A stretch of 64,000 bases of DNA from Aquabacterium parvum (GCF_001447195.1 NZ_LFRI01000103.1:35228-99227); one strand, 5' to 3'; positions 9,353 through 18,693 are shown, counted from the first letter of the stretch. Translations and numbers: made by a program. The notes: generated from the sequence alone by a model not told the origin.

Positions 9353-9934
9353 TTACTTCAGGGGGGCTTGGCCACCCACTCGGGGTTTGACGGGGCGGCA
9401 GGGCGAGCCAACGCAGAGCATGCGCGGTGGCATGTCGCCAAACACCGAGCTGCGCGCGCCGATGACTGCACCCTCTCCGATGGTCACGCCGGGGGCGATG
9501 AACACGTCCGCCGCGACCCAGGCTTGTGAGCCGATGGTGATGGGCCGACCCCGGATGGGGAAGTCGACCTGCTCGTGATCGTGGTCGCCCGCACACAGGT
9601 GACTGCGTTGCGAGACCACGGCGTGATCGCCGATGACGATGGGCCCGAGGCTGTAGAGGATGGCGTCGTCGCCGACCCAGGCCCGTTCACCGATGGTGAC
9701 TTTCCAGGGGTAGGTGACGGTGACGGTGGGGCGGATCACCGTGTGTGGCCCCACCTTGGCGCCAAAGGCCCTGAGCAGCATCGCCCTGAAACCGTAGGCG
9801 AACTGCGGCGACCAGCGAAACAGCGTGGCTTGCACGAGCCACCACAGCTGCACGTACCAGCCAGGGCGGCCCCGAAACCCTGGCGGCAGCTTGAAGCGCG
9901 CCAGGTCCTGGACATCAAGGTTGTTCGAGCGCAT
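9353..9934 (-). CDS. left-handed beta-helix O-acetyltransferase (WcaF-like)
   Basis: The 193-residue protein carries hexapeptide repeats of the LbetaH fold from about residue 65 on (GPHTVIRPTVTVTYPWK, then GERAWVGDDAILYSLG). It ends with the acetyltransferase trimer region including VVSQRSHLCAGDHDH. The last segment resembles colanic-acid WcaF/NodL-type acetyltransferases, where the His of SHLCAGDHD is near the acetyl-CoA site. The start is taken at ATG 9934 because MRSNNLDVQDLARFKLPPGF is the family-like N-terminus; it overlaps the upstream GT gene by 20 bases. A longer frame to 9994 is possible. It is a cytoplasmic enzyme that would acetylate a sugar before export, distinct from the membrane acyltransferase above. 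Confidence 0.85.
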   Translation of the reverse strand: MRSNNLDVQDLARFKLPPGFRGRPGWYVQLWWLVQATLFRWSPQFAYGFRAMLLRAFGAKVGPHTVIRPTVTVTYPWKVTIGERAWVGDDAILYSLGPIVIGDHAVVSQRSHLCAGDHDHEQVDFPIRGRPITIGSQAWVAADVFIAPGVTIGEGAVIGARSSVFGDMPPRMLCVGSPCRPVKPRVGGQAPLK

Positions 9935-11072
9935 GCAGGGCCTGGTTGAATCGTTCGAAGACGGCGGTCTCGCCGTAGCGTTGGCAAACCGCATGACGCA
10001 GGGCGGATAGCTCGGCGTGGCGGCGCGCGTAGAGCGCCGGTGCGCGCTGCATGGCGTGAACCAACTCGTTGACGGAGCCGTCGAAGGTTTCGATGTGGCC
10101 GGCCAGGTCGAGGTCGATCGCTGGCAATGGCGTGGTGATCAGCAGGGCGCCGCTGGCCAGCGCTTCGCAAACCTTGAAGGGGAACACGCCGTTGTCCATC
10201 TCGGTGATGGCGGCGTGTGGGTTGACGATGGCATCGCAACCCGACATCAAGCGGATGACATCTCGGTGTGCGACCGCGCCGTGGAACTCGATCGCATCCG
10301 GGTGACGCTCGGCGACCTCGCGAAGCCGATCGGTCAGGCTGCCGACACCGGTGACGACAAGCTTCCAGCGCTCAGGCATGCGGGGCACCAGCTCCAGCAG
10401 GGTCTGAGCGCCCTTGTCCACTTCCAGTCCACCGAAGTAGCCGAGTCGATGGGTGGCACTGGAGAACCGTTGTCGGTCTGGCAAGGTGGCGATGGCATCT
10501 TGCAGGACCGAGGGAAGCAAGAAACTTTGCCGCACGCGCGACGCGTACTGCTGCATGAGGTCCGCGTTGACGAACGTCACCATGTCTGCGCGAGGCAGCA
10601 GGCGCTGGAAGTACCACTGATCCAGGTGCGGCTTGGGATTGAGTCCGCGATGGCGAGCCAGTGGCAGGTCTTCGAGTTCCAGGATCAAGCGCGCGCCTGT
10701 GCGCGCCTGCAGCGCCATGCCCCAGCGTGCCTCGAAGGCGTAGGAGTTGTACAGCCAGATCAATTGCGGTTTGCGACGGGCGAGCTCGTCAATGAGCGAG
10801 CCCGCGTGCAGCACATTGAACAGCTTGCCGACCTTGCGATGCGGCAAACATGCCGGGCGCCACAGGGTCACCGCCGACTCGCCCACCACCGCCGCCTGGC
10901 CTTGCACTGGCTGAGCCAGTCGTTGCTCGGGGTGCCCGCTGTCGACGTAGTGCAGCTCGTAGCCCATGCGCTGCAGCAGCTTGGCCACCAACTCGATTTT
11001 TTTGGTGGCGCCGAGGTGCTCCGCCGGGAACCCAGGTGAGTAAGACGCCATCAGGACAGCCACTGGTTTCAT
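9915..11072 (-). CDS. glycosyltransferase (GT4-like)
   Basis: The 385-residue protein has a GT-B layout. The N-terminus VAVLMASYSPGFPAEHLGATKK resembles acceptor-binding loops. The donor domain includes LGYFGGLEVDKGAQTLLELV and LVVTGVGSLTDRL, followed by FPFKVCEALASGALLITT, which corresponds to the family EX7E region with a K/E pattern. The first half also carries a long acidic and hydrophobic stretch around YNSYAFEARWGMAL. The ATG at 11072 overlaps the stop of the WcaI-like gene by four bases, consistent with a co-translated pair. It is probably one of the transferases building the EPS repeat. Sugar specificity cannot be deduced. Confidence 0.85.
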   Translation of the reverse strand: MKPVAVLMASYSPGFPAEHLGATKKIELVAKLLQRMGYELHYVDSGHPEQRLAQPVQGQAAVVGESAVTLWRPACLPHRKVGKLFNVLHAGSLIDELARRKPQLIWLYNSYAFEARWGMALQARTGARLILELEDLPLARHRGLNPKPHLDQWYFQRLLPRADMVTFVNADLMQQYASRVRQSFLLPSVLQDAIATLPDRQRFSSATHRLGYFGGLEVDKGAQTLLELVPRMPERWKLVVTGVGSLTDRLREVAERHPDAIEFHGAVAHRDVIRLMSGCDAIVNPHAAITEMDNGVFPFKVCEALASGALLITTPLPAIDLDLAGHIETFDGSVNELVHAMQRAPALYARRHAELSALRHAVCQRYGETAVFERFNQALHALEQP

Positions 11073-12439
11073 GTGGTGACCTCTGCGGGTTGCGACTTGA
11101 TCAGTGCGTGCACGGCTTGTTCGAACTTGCCCAGCACGGCCTCGTGCGACAGGTGCGCGAGTGCATGCTGGCGGCCCATGGCACCGAGGCGAGCTTGTTC
11201 CTGAGGAGAGCTGGCGAGCGCTCGGATGGCGGCAGTCAGCGCCGCTGCGTCACCCGGTTCGACGCGCACGCCGCATTCCGCCAGGACCTGGCCCAGCTGG
11301 GTCTCCAGCGTGGCCGTGCCGATCACGGGCTTGCCGCTGGCGAGCATGCCGGTGAGCTTCGATGGCATCACCAGGTCGGCTGCATCGGCCCTTTGGGGCA
11401 ACACATGGATGTCAGCCATGTTGAGCAAGTCATTGAGCAACTCGAGCGGTTGCAAGGGCAGCCAACGCACGTTCTTCAGGTCGGCCGCGTGGGCCTTGAG
11501 CGTGGCTTCGGCGGCACCAGCGCCCACCATGACGAACTGGATCCGGGGCTCTGCCTGCAACGCCCTGGCCGCATCCAGGACCACTTCGATCCCCTGCTTT
11601 TGCCCCAGGTTGCCGGCGTACAGAACCACGGTGGCACCTTCAGGCAGTCCTGCCAGTTGTCGGCAGGGGTTGAGCGAGCGCGGGGTGTGCAAAGGGTGGA
11701 TGGTCGAGACGTCCACCCAGTTGGGGAACTCGACGATCCGACGTGGATCGACGCCTTTTTGCGCCAGGCGTTCCACCATCTTTTGGGAGATGCTGGAGAC
11801 GCGGTCAAAGCGGCGCATCAACCAGGACTCGATCCCCAGGGCCAGGCTTTGCAGTGTTTTGCCCCGCCCACCCAGTCCCATGGCGTGCATGGCGTCCACC
11901 TCGAAGTCCTGGACGTGCAGCCACACGGGGGTCCTGGTCAGCTTGCCCACCAGCCATGCGCCCGGGGCACAAGCCAGCGTGGGCACGACCAGCATGATCA
12001 CCGATGGCCGTTGCCGCAGGCTCTGCCAAAGCAACGCCGGGAAGCTGGTGATGGCAAAACTGATCAGGTGCAGCATGCGCGTCTTGCCCGAGACCTTGTG
12101 CGGCACCCAAAGCGGGCAGCGCAGCACGCGCAGCTTGTCCTGCGACAGCGCCTGGTCCGTGCTGTAGCGCCATCCCACATAGCCCTCGCGGATGGCCCAT
12201 TCCGGGTAGTAAGGCGGTGCCGTGACGACTTGAACCTGGTGTCCACGAAGGGCCAGCCAGCGCGCCATCTCACCCGAGTACTTGCCGATGCCCGTGAGCT
12301 CAGGCTCGTAGTTCAGGCCGTACAACAGGACCGAGAAGGCGGGCTGCTCTGTCTCTGTGCCAGGGGGGCTCACGCGAGCGCCAGCAACCGATGCGCGATG
12401 GCGGTCGTCGGGCGATGGGGGGTGTGATGCGCGGATCAT
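11069..12439 (-). CDS. glycosyltransferase of the WcaI family
   Basis: The 456-residue GT-B enzyme matches the colanic-acid WcaI type. Shortly after the N-terminus it has YGLNYEPELTGIGKYSGEMA, then VVTAPPYYPEW and a GYVGWRYS segment. The donor half has LYAGNLGQKQGIEVVLDAA and the motif MPSKLTGMLASGKPVIGTA with the conserved Glu region replaced by Lys-Leu, as in WcaI proteins. WcaI is generally linked to fucosyl or related transfer in colanic acid. Here gmd and fcl on the same strand make a fucosyl donor available, so fucosyltransferase activity is a reasonable but unproven guess. It overlaps both neighbours by four bases. Confidence 0.87.
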   Translation of the reverse strand: MIRASHPPSPDDRHRASVAGARVSPPGTETEQPAFSVLLYGLNYEPELTGIGKYSGEMARWLALRGHQVQVVTAPPYYPEWAIREGYVGWRYSTDQALSQDKLRVLRCPLWVPHKVSGKTRMLHLISFAITSFPALLWQSLRQRPSVIMLVVPTLACAPGAWLVGKLTRTPVWLHVQDFEVDAMHAMGLGGRGKTLQSLALGIESWLMRRFDRVSSISQKMVERLAQKGVDPRRIVEFPNWVDVSTIHPLHTPRSLNPCRQLAGLPEGATVVLYAGNLGQKQGIEVVLDAARALQAEPRIQFVMVGAGAAEATLKAHAADLKNVRWLPLQPLELLNDLLNMADIHVLPQRADAADLVMPSKLTGMLASGKPVIGTATLETQLGQVLAECGVRVEPGDAAALTAAIRALASSPQEQARLGAMGRQHALAHLSHEAVLGKFEQAVHALIKSQPAEVTT

Positions 12440-13938
12440 GACGAGGAAATCACCGTGTTCGACGACCCGTTGGCATGTTCATGCCGCAAATCGCTGGCTG
12501 GTGTTTTGGCGGGCTTGAGTGTTGCGGAGACGCGCAGGTAGATCAGCAGGGCAAAGCAGACCCAGAACGCTTTCTGGAACGTTTCCACGATGAGCAGGCT
12601 GTGCGCGATGGAGAAAATCAGCAGCACGCCGGTGAGCAGCCCCAACACCTTTTGCAGGAAGTTGCCGTCCTGCCTGGCGCTGCGCATCACCCATTCGGCG
12701 AAGAAGCCCAACAAGAGCATGATGAGGGGCACACCCGTCCAACCCACGTCAAGGGCCAGGTCGCGCAACAGGGTCGGCCAGACGTTGTCGCCATAGCCCA
12801 TGACGCGCAGGTAGCGGGTCGCTTCCATGCGGATGTCCTGGATGGTCATCTGATCTCGCACCTTGCCCATGCGCCGCATGGCGAAGGTCGCAGGCCCGGT
12901 GAAGTTGTACTGTCCCCAATACGGGCCGGGGAACTGCCCGTTGGGCATGTCGTAGTAGTAGACCAAGGTGGTCAAGGGCACCGTGACGTAACTGAAGCTC
13001 AGCAGCGCGTACTGCAGTTCTTCGGTGTTGCCGATCAGCTCCTCGACGAGAGGGGTCGGCGATGCCCGGTGGTATTGGTAGAGCGACACCATGGGTGGCG
13101 TCTCGCCACCACGGTCCTTGATGAAGGCCGTGGCGAAAAACCAGACCAAGGCCGCCGCACCGAAAATCAGCAAGGTGTAGACCGCGCCCTTGGCCCGACC
13201 CAGGCTTCGATCGATGAAGCGAAAGATGGAGCGCTGCGGGTCCATCATCGCGCCCATCACCGCGCCCAGCACAAGCAGGATGATGCCCAAACGCCCGCCC
13301 TGAATCATCAGCGCGTTGAACGCCACCATCAGGATGGACAGCAGCGCACCTGCGATCAGCACGCGGAACTGCCATCGCTTGAGGTTGAGCTTGGTTGCCA
13401 CGCCTGCGGTGATCAGGCAAACGTAGACGGTCGAGGCCGATGCAAGGAACTCAAAGGACGCCAGCGGCCCGCCTCGCAAGATCATGGCGTTGGCGACCTT
13501 TTCGACGCGGATGGTTTCCAGCCCCTCGCCGCTCAGGCGTTGCCACAACCCCACCTTGCTGGTTGCCAGGCCGTCGTAGATGGCCGAGAAGGTGCCGAAC
13601 AGGCCGATCAGGCCAATCGCAACCAACATCGGCAAAGTGATCTTCAACTCATCTGCGGCAGCGTCCTTGGGACGACTGGCGCGGGGCACCAGCAGCACCC
13701 CGATCAGGAAGGCGGTGTGGCAAAGCAGGATGTAGAGGATGTGCCGCGCCTCGACGTGCTCGCGGTTGATGAAGATCGGCAGCGCGTACGCGATGCTCTG
13801 GATCACCCAGGTGCCCGTCAACAGCACGACCGGATCGGTGTACCAGACCACGTTCTGGCGGCTCAGCTTCAGCATGCCGCGGCGGATCAACACCAGCGAC
13901 AACAGCAGCGCCGCCAGCACATACCCCATTTCATTCAT
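12436..13938 (-). CDS. Wzy-like oligosaccharide repeat-unit polymerase
   Basis: The 500-residue integral membrane protein has about eleven hydrophobic helices and a long periplasmic loop between the later ones (RDRGGETPPMVSLYQYHRAS and MPNGQFPGPYWGQYNFTG). This is the layout of O-antigen/EPS polymerases. Sequence-level conservation in this family is poor, so the call rests on topology and on position among glycosyltransferases and a flippase. The ATG at 13938 is favoured over 13944 because GAGGA sits about eight bases upstream of it but directly abuts the first ATG. The 3' end overlaps the WcaI-like gene by four bases. It would polymerise flipped repeat units in the periplasm together with EpsF. 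Confidence 0.8.
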   Translation of the reverse strand: MNEMGYVLAALLLSLVLIRRGMLKLSRQNVVWYTDPVVLLTGTWVIQSIAYALPIFINREHVEARHILYILLCHTAFLIGVLLVPRASRPKDAAADELKITLPMLVAIGLIGLFGTFSAIYDGLATSKVGLWQRLSGEGLETIRVEKVANAMILRGGPLASFEFLASASTVYVCLITAGVATKLNLKRWQFRVLIAGALLSILMVAFNALMIQGGRLGIILLVLGAVMGAMMDPQRSIFRFIDRSLGRAKGAVYTLLIFGAAALVWFFATAFIKDRGGETPPMVSLYQYHRASPTPLVEELIGNTEELQYALLSFSYVTVPLTTLVYYYDMPNGQFPGPYWGQYNFTGPATFAMRRMGKVRDQMTIQDIRMEATRYLRVMGYGDNVWPTLLRDLALDVGWTGVPLIMLLLGFFAEWVMRSARQDGNFLQKVLGLLTGVLLIFSIAHSLLIVETFQKAFWVCFALLIYLRVSATLKPAKTPASDLRHEHANGSSNTVISSS

Positions 13939-13959
13939 AAGCATGTCCTCGCGTGTGGC

Positions 13960-14799
13960 TCACCGTGTGCGCGCCCATTGTTTGCTGCCCTGGTCGAACC
14001 GGATGGCATTGTCGTAGCCCAGCGCCCTGATGGCAAAGGGGGGCAGGCTGGCCAGGACCTTGTCCGCCAGGATGAGGGCGCGGTCCGACAGCGACAGCGG
14101 ACCATCGCAAACCTGCGTCAGCTCCGCGAAGTAGCGGTCCTTGGCCTCTGACAGCTGACCGGGTTGGATGCTGAAGGCGGCCAGCGCACTGTTGACCGCC
14201 AGCAGCTGGTTCTGGCGCGACATGCACACCCAGAGGTAATAGTCGCCCACCAGCTTGAGCTGCCGCAGGCGTGGCACGTCCACGCTGGACCAAAGGCTGC
14301 TGCGCCAGAAGGTCGATTCTTGCTGGATGTAGGGCAAACGTGGGCCGTAGGCGCCGCGCTGGATCAGCCCCGACCAGTAACGCCGGGTGCGTTCGACCTG
14401 GAACACCTGGCCCCGCTCATTGCGCAACACGGAAAGCCCGGTGAGCCAGTTCACCTCCGGGTCTTCCAGGGATTCAGCGACGACATCGAATGCCCACGGG
14501 AAGTACATGTCCCCGGCGTTGATGTAGGACTGCACTTCGCCGGTTGAGCGCTCGAACCCTTTGGCCACGGCGTCGTACATGCCCCGATCACGTTCGCTGA
14601 TCCAGGTGATGCGCGGGTCGTTCAGCGAGGCCAGGTACTCTGGTGTGCCGTCTTGGGAGCCGCCGTCCACGATGATGTATTGCAGCTCGGCTCGGCCTTC
14701 GAGGAAGGCACTCTGGTTCAGGACCGATGCGATCGTCTCCGGCAGGAAGGCCCGCGCGTTGTAGCAAGGCGTGACGACCGTGAACTTACGCGGGCGCAT
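13960..14799 (-). CDS. glycosyltransferase family 2
   Basis: The 279-residue GT-A enzyme begins with the nucleotide-binding motif FTVVTPCYNARAFLPETI. It continues with YIIVDGGSQDGTPEYL and a WISERDRGMYDAVAKG segment characteristic of WcaA/WcaE-like GT2 proteins. A hydrophobic C-terminal half has no membrane anchor. ATG at 14799 gives MRPRKFTVV, the expected family start, and overlaps the next gene upstream by 14 bases. A longer frame extends to 14928 but has no sign of being coding. It is expected to add one sugar with inversion. Donor: unknown. Confidence 0.88.
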   Translation of the reverse strand: MRPRKFTVVTPCYNARAFLPETIASVLNQSAFLEGRAELQYIIVDGGSQDGTPEYLASLNDPRITWISERDRGMYDAVAKGFERSTGEVQSYINAGDMYFPWAFDVVAESLEDPEVNWLTGLSVLRNERGQVFQVERTRRYWSGLIQRGAYGPRLPYIQQESTFWRSSLWSSVDVPRLRQLKLVGDYYLWVCMSRQNQLLAVNSALAAFSIQPGQLSEAKDRYFAELTQVCDGPLSLSDRALILADKVLASLPPFAIRALGYDNAIRFDQGSKQWARTR

Positions 14800-16036
14800 G
14801 CGCTTCTCCTGTCGCGTGCGAGATGGGGCCTTGCGATGCTTGCCTGAGCACCTCGACCACTCGCCCGATGCGACGGCCGTCATAGCAAGCACGCGCCGCA
14901 TCGCGCTGTTCCTTCTGGCCTGCGGCACCAGCCTGGCGTTGCACGATCAGATCGGCGAACACGGCGGGGTCGTCCGAGATGCCAAAGCATTGCTGCCCCG
15001 CTTCGGCCAGACCGGTCATCGCGATGGGGGTTGCCACCAGCCCGGCCGGTGTGAAGAGCATCTCGATGCACTTGGTGTAGACGCCACTGCCGGCAAAAAC
15101 CGGGTTGATGAGGACGCGAGCGCTGCGCAAGATGGGCTCGGCTTCTGGCGGGTTCTCGATCAAGGCGACCCCCGCTCTTTCAGCCGCTGCACGCACCTCC
15201 GGGGACGGACGCGACCCAGCGATGAAGGCCTTGAGGTCGGGCAAGCGCTGGCGCAGTTGAGGCACAACTTTGTCGAGGAACCACACGATGCCTTCGACGT
15301 TGTTGGGCTGGTAGAGGTTGCCCAGGTAACCCACGTGATAGCCCGGTGACCAATCGGCTTCCTGGCTGACACGCTGTGCCCAGTTCTGCTCGACCACCAG
15401 GGGCAACCATTCACCGTGGCGGTGGCCGCGCGCGTGCCAATGCTTGGCGTCATCCGGCGAGCAATCGAAATACCAGGCGGAGCTTGAAAAAATCGACTCT
15501 TCGAGCTCGTCGATGCCCTGGACGTTGAGCCAGGTGTTGACCCGCTCTTTGATGCCCTTGGCCCGCTCGTGGATGAAGCGTGCGTAGCGGGACTCGATGT
15601 TGTGGGACCGGTAGACGATGCGCAGCTCGAAGGCCTTGGCGATCTGCTGCGCAGCCGAGTAGGCAAAAGGGCCTTCCAGCAACAAGGCTTGGGGGTCAAA
15701 GCCCTTCAGGTCAGCCTGGACCTGGGCCCAGTCTGCCGTTGTCAGCAGGCGGCGGCGAGCATAGCCGGGCAGGCCGAGGGTGAGGTGCGAGTTGGCGAAC
15801 TTGCCTTTTTCGTCGAGCACCGTGAGCGAATGCAGCACCTGCCGCATGGGCGAGTCGGCCGCCGGCACCTCTTCGCCCAGCGCTGCGTTGCGCCAGCAAA
15901 CGAGGTGGATCAGCACCCCTTGCGCGGCCAGGGCCTGCAGGCGGCGCCAGACATCGAGGCGACCGCCGTGGTTCATCGGGTAAGGCAGCTCGTGGTAGAC
16001 CACCACGAGGCGCAGCGGGGTGGATGCGGCACTCAT
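14786..16036 (-). CDS. glycosyltransferase (GT-B fold, WcaI/GT4-like)
   Basis: The 416-residue protein starts with LVVVYHELPYPMNHGGRLDV, matching the acceptor domain of GT4 enzymes that open with a Gly-Gly loop. The donor domain reads YHVGYLGNLYQPNNVEGIVW, then LKAFIAGSRPSPEVRAAAER. The region INPVFAGSGVYTKCIEMLF, with Lys and Glu in the usual donor-binding positions, replaces the canonical EX7E. It ends in a short basic tail. It overlaps the GT2 gene and is followed after four bases by the GxGPSL gene. It is one of several transferases needed for a long repeat unit. Donor: unknown. Confidence 0.85.
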   Translation of the reverse strand: MSAASTPLRLVVVYHELPYPMNHGGRLDVWRRLQALAAQGVLIHLVCWRNAALGEEVPAADSPMRQVLHSLTVLDEKGKFANSHLTLGLPGYARRRLLTTADWAQVQADLKGFDPQALLLEGPFAYSAAQQIAKAFELRIVYRSHNIESRYARFIHERAKGIKERVNTWLNVQGIDELEESIFSSSAWYFDCSPDDAKHWHARGHRHGEWLPLVVEQNWAQRVSQEADWSPGYHVGYLGNLYQPNNVEGIVWFLDKVVPQLRQRLPDLKAFIAGSRPSPEVRAAAERAGVALIENPPEAEPILRSARVLINPVFAGSGVYTKCIEMLFTPAGLVATPIAMTGLAEAGQQCFGISDDPAVFADLIVQRQAGAAGQKEQRDAARACYDGRRIGRVVEVLRQASQGPISHATGEAHAPA

Positions 16037-16040
16037 GCGC

Positions 16041-17237
16041 TCAGCTCGCTTTCTGCATGGCTTGCATCACCACCTCGGACTCGGCCCGTGCCGCAGCGTC
16101 CATGCGCTTGGCCAGGGTGGGGGTCCAGGTGTGGTGCAGCATCGTGAAGGTCCAGCCATCCTGCTCGGCTTGCGACAGCAGGTACTCCAGCACGTCGCCG
16201 TGTACAGACTGCACGTACTTCTCGGGGTTTTCTCGCGGCACGAAGTGGTCGAAGAACGCAGGGTGTGCGGCCTGCAGCGTGGGCATCAGCTCGGTGTAGC
16301 TCTGCTTTTGCGAGTTGGACCAGAACAGCTGGTCTTTCGGCGCGCGGCCGTCAAAGCCCCACAGGCCCACGTGCTTGCTCAGGTTGCAGCCCAGCGGCAG
16401 CAAGAGCTTGTTGAGCACATTGCCCAGCGGGGGCAGCGAAAAGTTGACCGCGAGGTCGTCGTGCACGCGCGTCTGCGTGCCGTTGGGGATGGGCACCAGG
16501 CGGTTCGCGTAGGCGCTGAACTCGCGCCTGACGATGAAGTCGAAGTAGTCTGGGTAGACAAACAGCACGTCGGGCGACTCGCCCAGGCGCGCATGCAGGT
16601 CTTTGCGAAAGGCCCGGGCGAATTCGGTGAAGCCGAAGTGGTAGATGGCGTCCCCGGCCGCGACGATGTGCGGCTGGATGTGGTGCCACAACTCGGCGTC
16701 TCGCACGATGGTGTTGCAGACCACGCGAGCGCCGTCCTGCCAGTCGCGCCCACGTGCCCGCTCCAGCGAGGGGCCGGTGCCGAACACGGTGCAGCGCTCG
16801 AAGCCTTGGGCCTTGATGGCCTGGATGTGTTGCAGCAACCGCGCCTGCGCGACGTCCTGGTCCTGGATGCCATGGACGTAGGTGCCTGCTTCGCACCAGC
16901 TCCAGCCGTCCATCGGGTTGCGGACGTGGTCCACGTTGAAGATGCCGCCGTGCAAGCGTGCCCAACCTGGCAGGTCATCGAGGGTGGTGCCAAAGAGCAG
17001 AACTGGAGCCGGCGACAGCAAGGTGCCCAGGCCGAAGTGGCGCGTGACACGGATGTCGGCGCGGGCCTGCGGAAAGAAGTACGCCGCGCGAGCCGTCACT
17101 TCCTTGATCTCGTCAGGGGTGGCATGGGGTGCGACGATGCTGACGCGAGAGCTGCGCTGCGAGCCTGCGAAGGCATGCACCAGGGCCGAGAAGGTGCCCT
17201 TGATGGCTGCTTTGAGGGATGAGGTGAACTTAGCCAT
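16041..17237 (-). CDS. GxGPSL-motif protein, MptE/DUF115- or GT42-like candidate transferase
   Basis: The 398-residue protein is not a recognised glycosyltransferase. Residues 151-162 read VFGTGPSLERAR, and residues 172-180 read VVCNTIVRD. A GxGPSL motif followed about 18 residues later by a CN pair is the hallmark of the MptE/DUF115 fold and of CMP-sialyltransferase-type GT42 proteins; Maf flagellin glycosyltransferases also carry DUF115. Later features are IVAAGDAIYHFGFTEFA and GLWGFDGRAPKD, which resemble the product/acceptor half of these enzymes. The N-terminal 140 residues match nothing known to me. It overlaps the flippase by eight bases. The cytidylyltransferase 3 kb upstream makes a CMP-sugar-dependent transferase the best hypothesis. 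Function is inferred, not shown. Confidence 0.6.
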   Translation of the reverse strand: MAKFTSSLKAAIKGTFSALVHAFAGSQRSSRVSIVAPHATPDEIKEVTARAAYFFPQARADIRVTRHFGLGTLLSPAPVLLFGTTLDDLPGWARLHGGIFNVDHVRNPMDGWSWCEAGTYVHGIQDQDVAQARLLQHIQAIKAQGFERCTVFGTGPSLERARGRDWQDGARVVCNTIVRDAELWHHIQPHIVAAGDAIYHFGFTEFARAFRKDLHARLGESPDVLFVYPDYFDFIVRREFSAYANRLVPIPNGTQTRVHDDLAVNFSLPPLGNVLNKLLLPLGCNLSKHVGLWGFDGRAPKDQLFWSNSQKQSYTELMPTLQAAHPAFFDHFVPRENPEKYVQSVHGDVLEYLLSQAEQDGWTFTMLHHTWTPTLAKRMDAAARAESEVVMQAMQKAS

Positions 17238-18663
17238 GGAACCAGTGGATGGCGAGGGCGGACATGCCGGTCAGCAGGACCAGGGGCCCGAGCGACGTGC
17301 CCTTCTGAAAGGACAGGGCGCCGAAGTCGAACGCCCTTGACGAATGCCAGATGGCGTAAGTGCTGTAGAAGGCCAGGTTGACCACCAGCATGGCCAGCGG
17401 CAGGCCGATGGCGCCTTGCCAGCGATAGAAAGCGAAAGCCAGGACGATCAACAGCACACCGGTGACGCCGTTGGCGATGTGCCAGACGATGTGGTTGGTC
17501 AGGCTGTAGAGTTGGATGTGCATGGCACCCACGCGCTCCACCAGGAACGCGAACGACATCAGGCACCAGAAGGATTCGGAAACGAAGCTCACTTGGCTTC
17601 CCGTGAACTGCAGTGCCCATGGCAAGCCCCACATCACGGCGATGGCGCCAGCAACGTAAACCCACAGCGACAGGGCCATGCCGCGTTGAGCCAATTGAAG
17701 CTGCTCCTGTCGCTGGCCGCGGGCGTGCATCTCGGCCAGGGTTGGCAGCTTGCTGTAGAAAGGCGCCGAGCTGAACTGGGTGACCACCGTCATGATGCGC
17801 AATGCGAGCAAGTAAGCCGCCACCTCTCCTGCAGGCGCCACTTGGCTGTACAGCACACCACTGAGTTGCACCACGCCATTGCTCATCAACATGCCGACGC
17901 CGCTGCGCCAGGCCGCTGGCCACAGCGTTTTCATGATGGCGGGCTCGGGCTTGTGAGGGGCAAGCCGCAGCTCCGGGTGGGTCGCGTAGAGCAGGCGCCG
18001 AAGGCGCAGGGCATTGAAAACCAACCAGGCCTGGTTGCTGACGACCAGGGCCAGCAGCCCGCCATCAAGCACGAGCACCAGGAACGAGCAAGAAATCTGG
18101 CCCATGGCGGTCAGGATTTCCCAACGACGCATCACCGCAATCTGGTTCAGCCCCTGCAGGGCCGAGCCGAATACCTGCCCCCATACAGCGCCCAGGGATG
18201 TTGTGGCAACCAGGGCCCACGCCAGCCATGCATCGCGGGGGTCTGCCAGGGCCGAGGCCGGTTTGAGCAGCACGAGGGTGCCACCGATGCAAAGCAGTCC
18301 AGTGGCAACGAGGCCGCAGCGAAGGTAGAGCCAGTGGAGCGTTCCGTACACCACACCAAGCGTCTGGGTGTTGGTCGTCGTTTGGGCACGAGCCTTGACC
18401 GTTTTCATCTGGCGCAAGTCCTCCACGCTGGCGCCGCCGTTGGCGTAGGAAAGCAAGCGAGAGAACGTGGGCGCCAGGCCGAAATCAAGCAGCAACAGCA
18501 GGGTGGCCAGTGTGGCGAACAACTGCCAGATGACGATTTCTTCCGGGGAGAACTTCACCAGCACCAGCGGCAGCACCAGCACGACGGACAACAACCGAGT
18601 GCCCAGGCTGCCCCAGGTGGTGAAGGTGGGAGAGTGCCAAAGGCGCAGGAGCAAGGGCTTCAT
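17230..18663 (-). CDS. Wzx-like polysaccharide flippase (MVF/MOP family)
   Basis: The 477-residue membrane protein has about twelve to fourteen predicted helices: hydrophobic blocks begin near residues 15, 40, 110, 140, 190, 270 and so on. It carries the layout of MOP-superfamily lipid-linked oligosaccharide flippases. The first block LLSVVLVLPLVLVKFSPEE and the loop LLDFGLAPTFSRLLSYANGG are typical of such proteins. Few absolutely conserved residues exist in this family, so support is mostly topology and context: it lies in a cluster with a polymerase, transferases and EpsF. It would move the completed repeat unit to the periplasmic face. It overlaps the downstream GxGPSL gene by eight bases. 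Confidence 0.85.
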   Translation of the reverse strand: MKPLLLRLWHSPTFTTWGSLGTRLLSVVLVLPLVLVKFSPEEIVIWQLFATLATLLLLLDFGLAPTFSRLLSYANGGASVEDLRQMKTVKARAQTTTNTQTLGVVYGTLHWLYLRCGLVATGLLCIGGTLVLLKPASALADPRDAWLAWALVATTSLGAVWGQVFGSALQGLNQIAVMRRWEILTAMGQISCSFLVLVLDGGLLALVVSNQAWLVFNALRLRRLLYATHPELRLAPHKPEPAIMKTLWPAAWRSGVGMLMSNGVVQLSGVLYSQVAPAGEVAAYLLALRIMTVVTQFSSAPFYSKLPTLAEMHARGQRQEQLQLAQRGMALSLWVYVAGAIAVMWGLPWALQFTGSQVSFVSESFWCLMSFAFLVERVGAMHIQLYSLTNHIVWHIANGVTGVLLIVLAFAFYRWQGAIGLPLAMLVVNLAFYSTYAIWHSSRAFDFGALSFQKGTSLGPLVLLTGMSALAIHWFHG

Positions 18664-18693
18664 GACATCAGACTCAGGCGTGACCTGCTGGGG

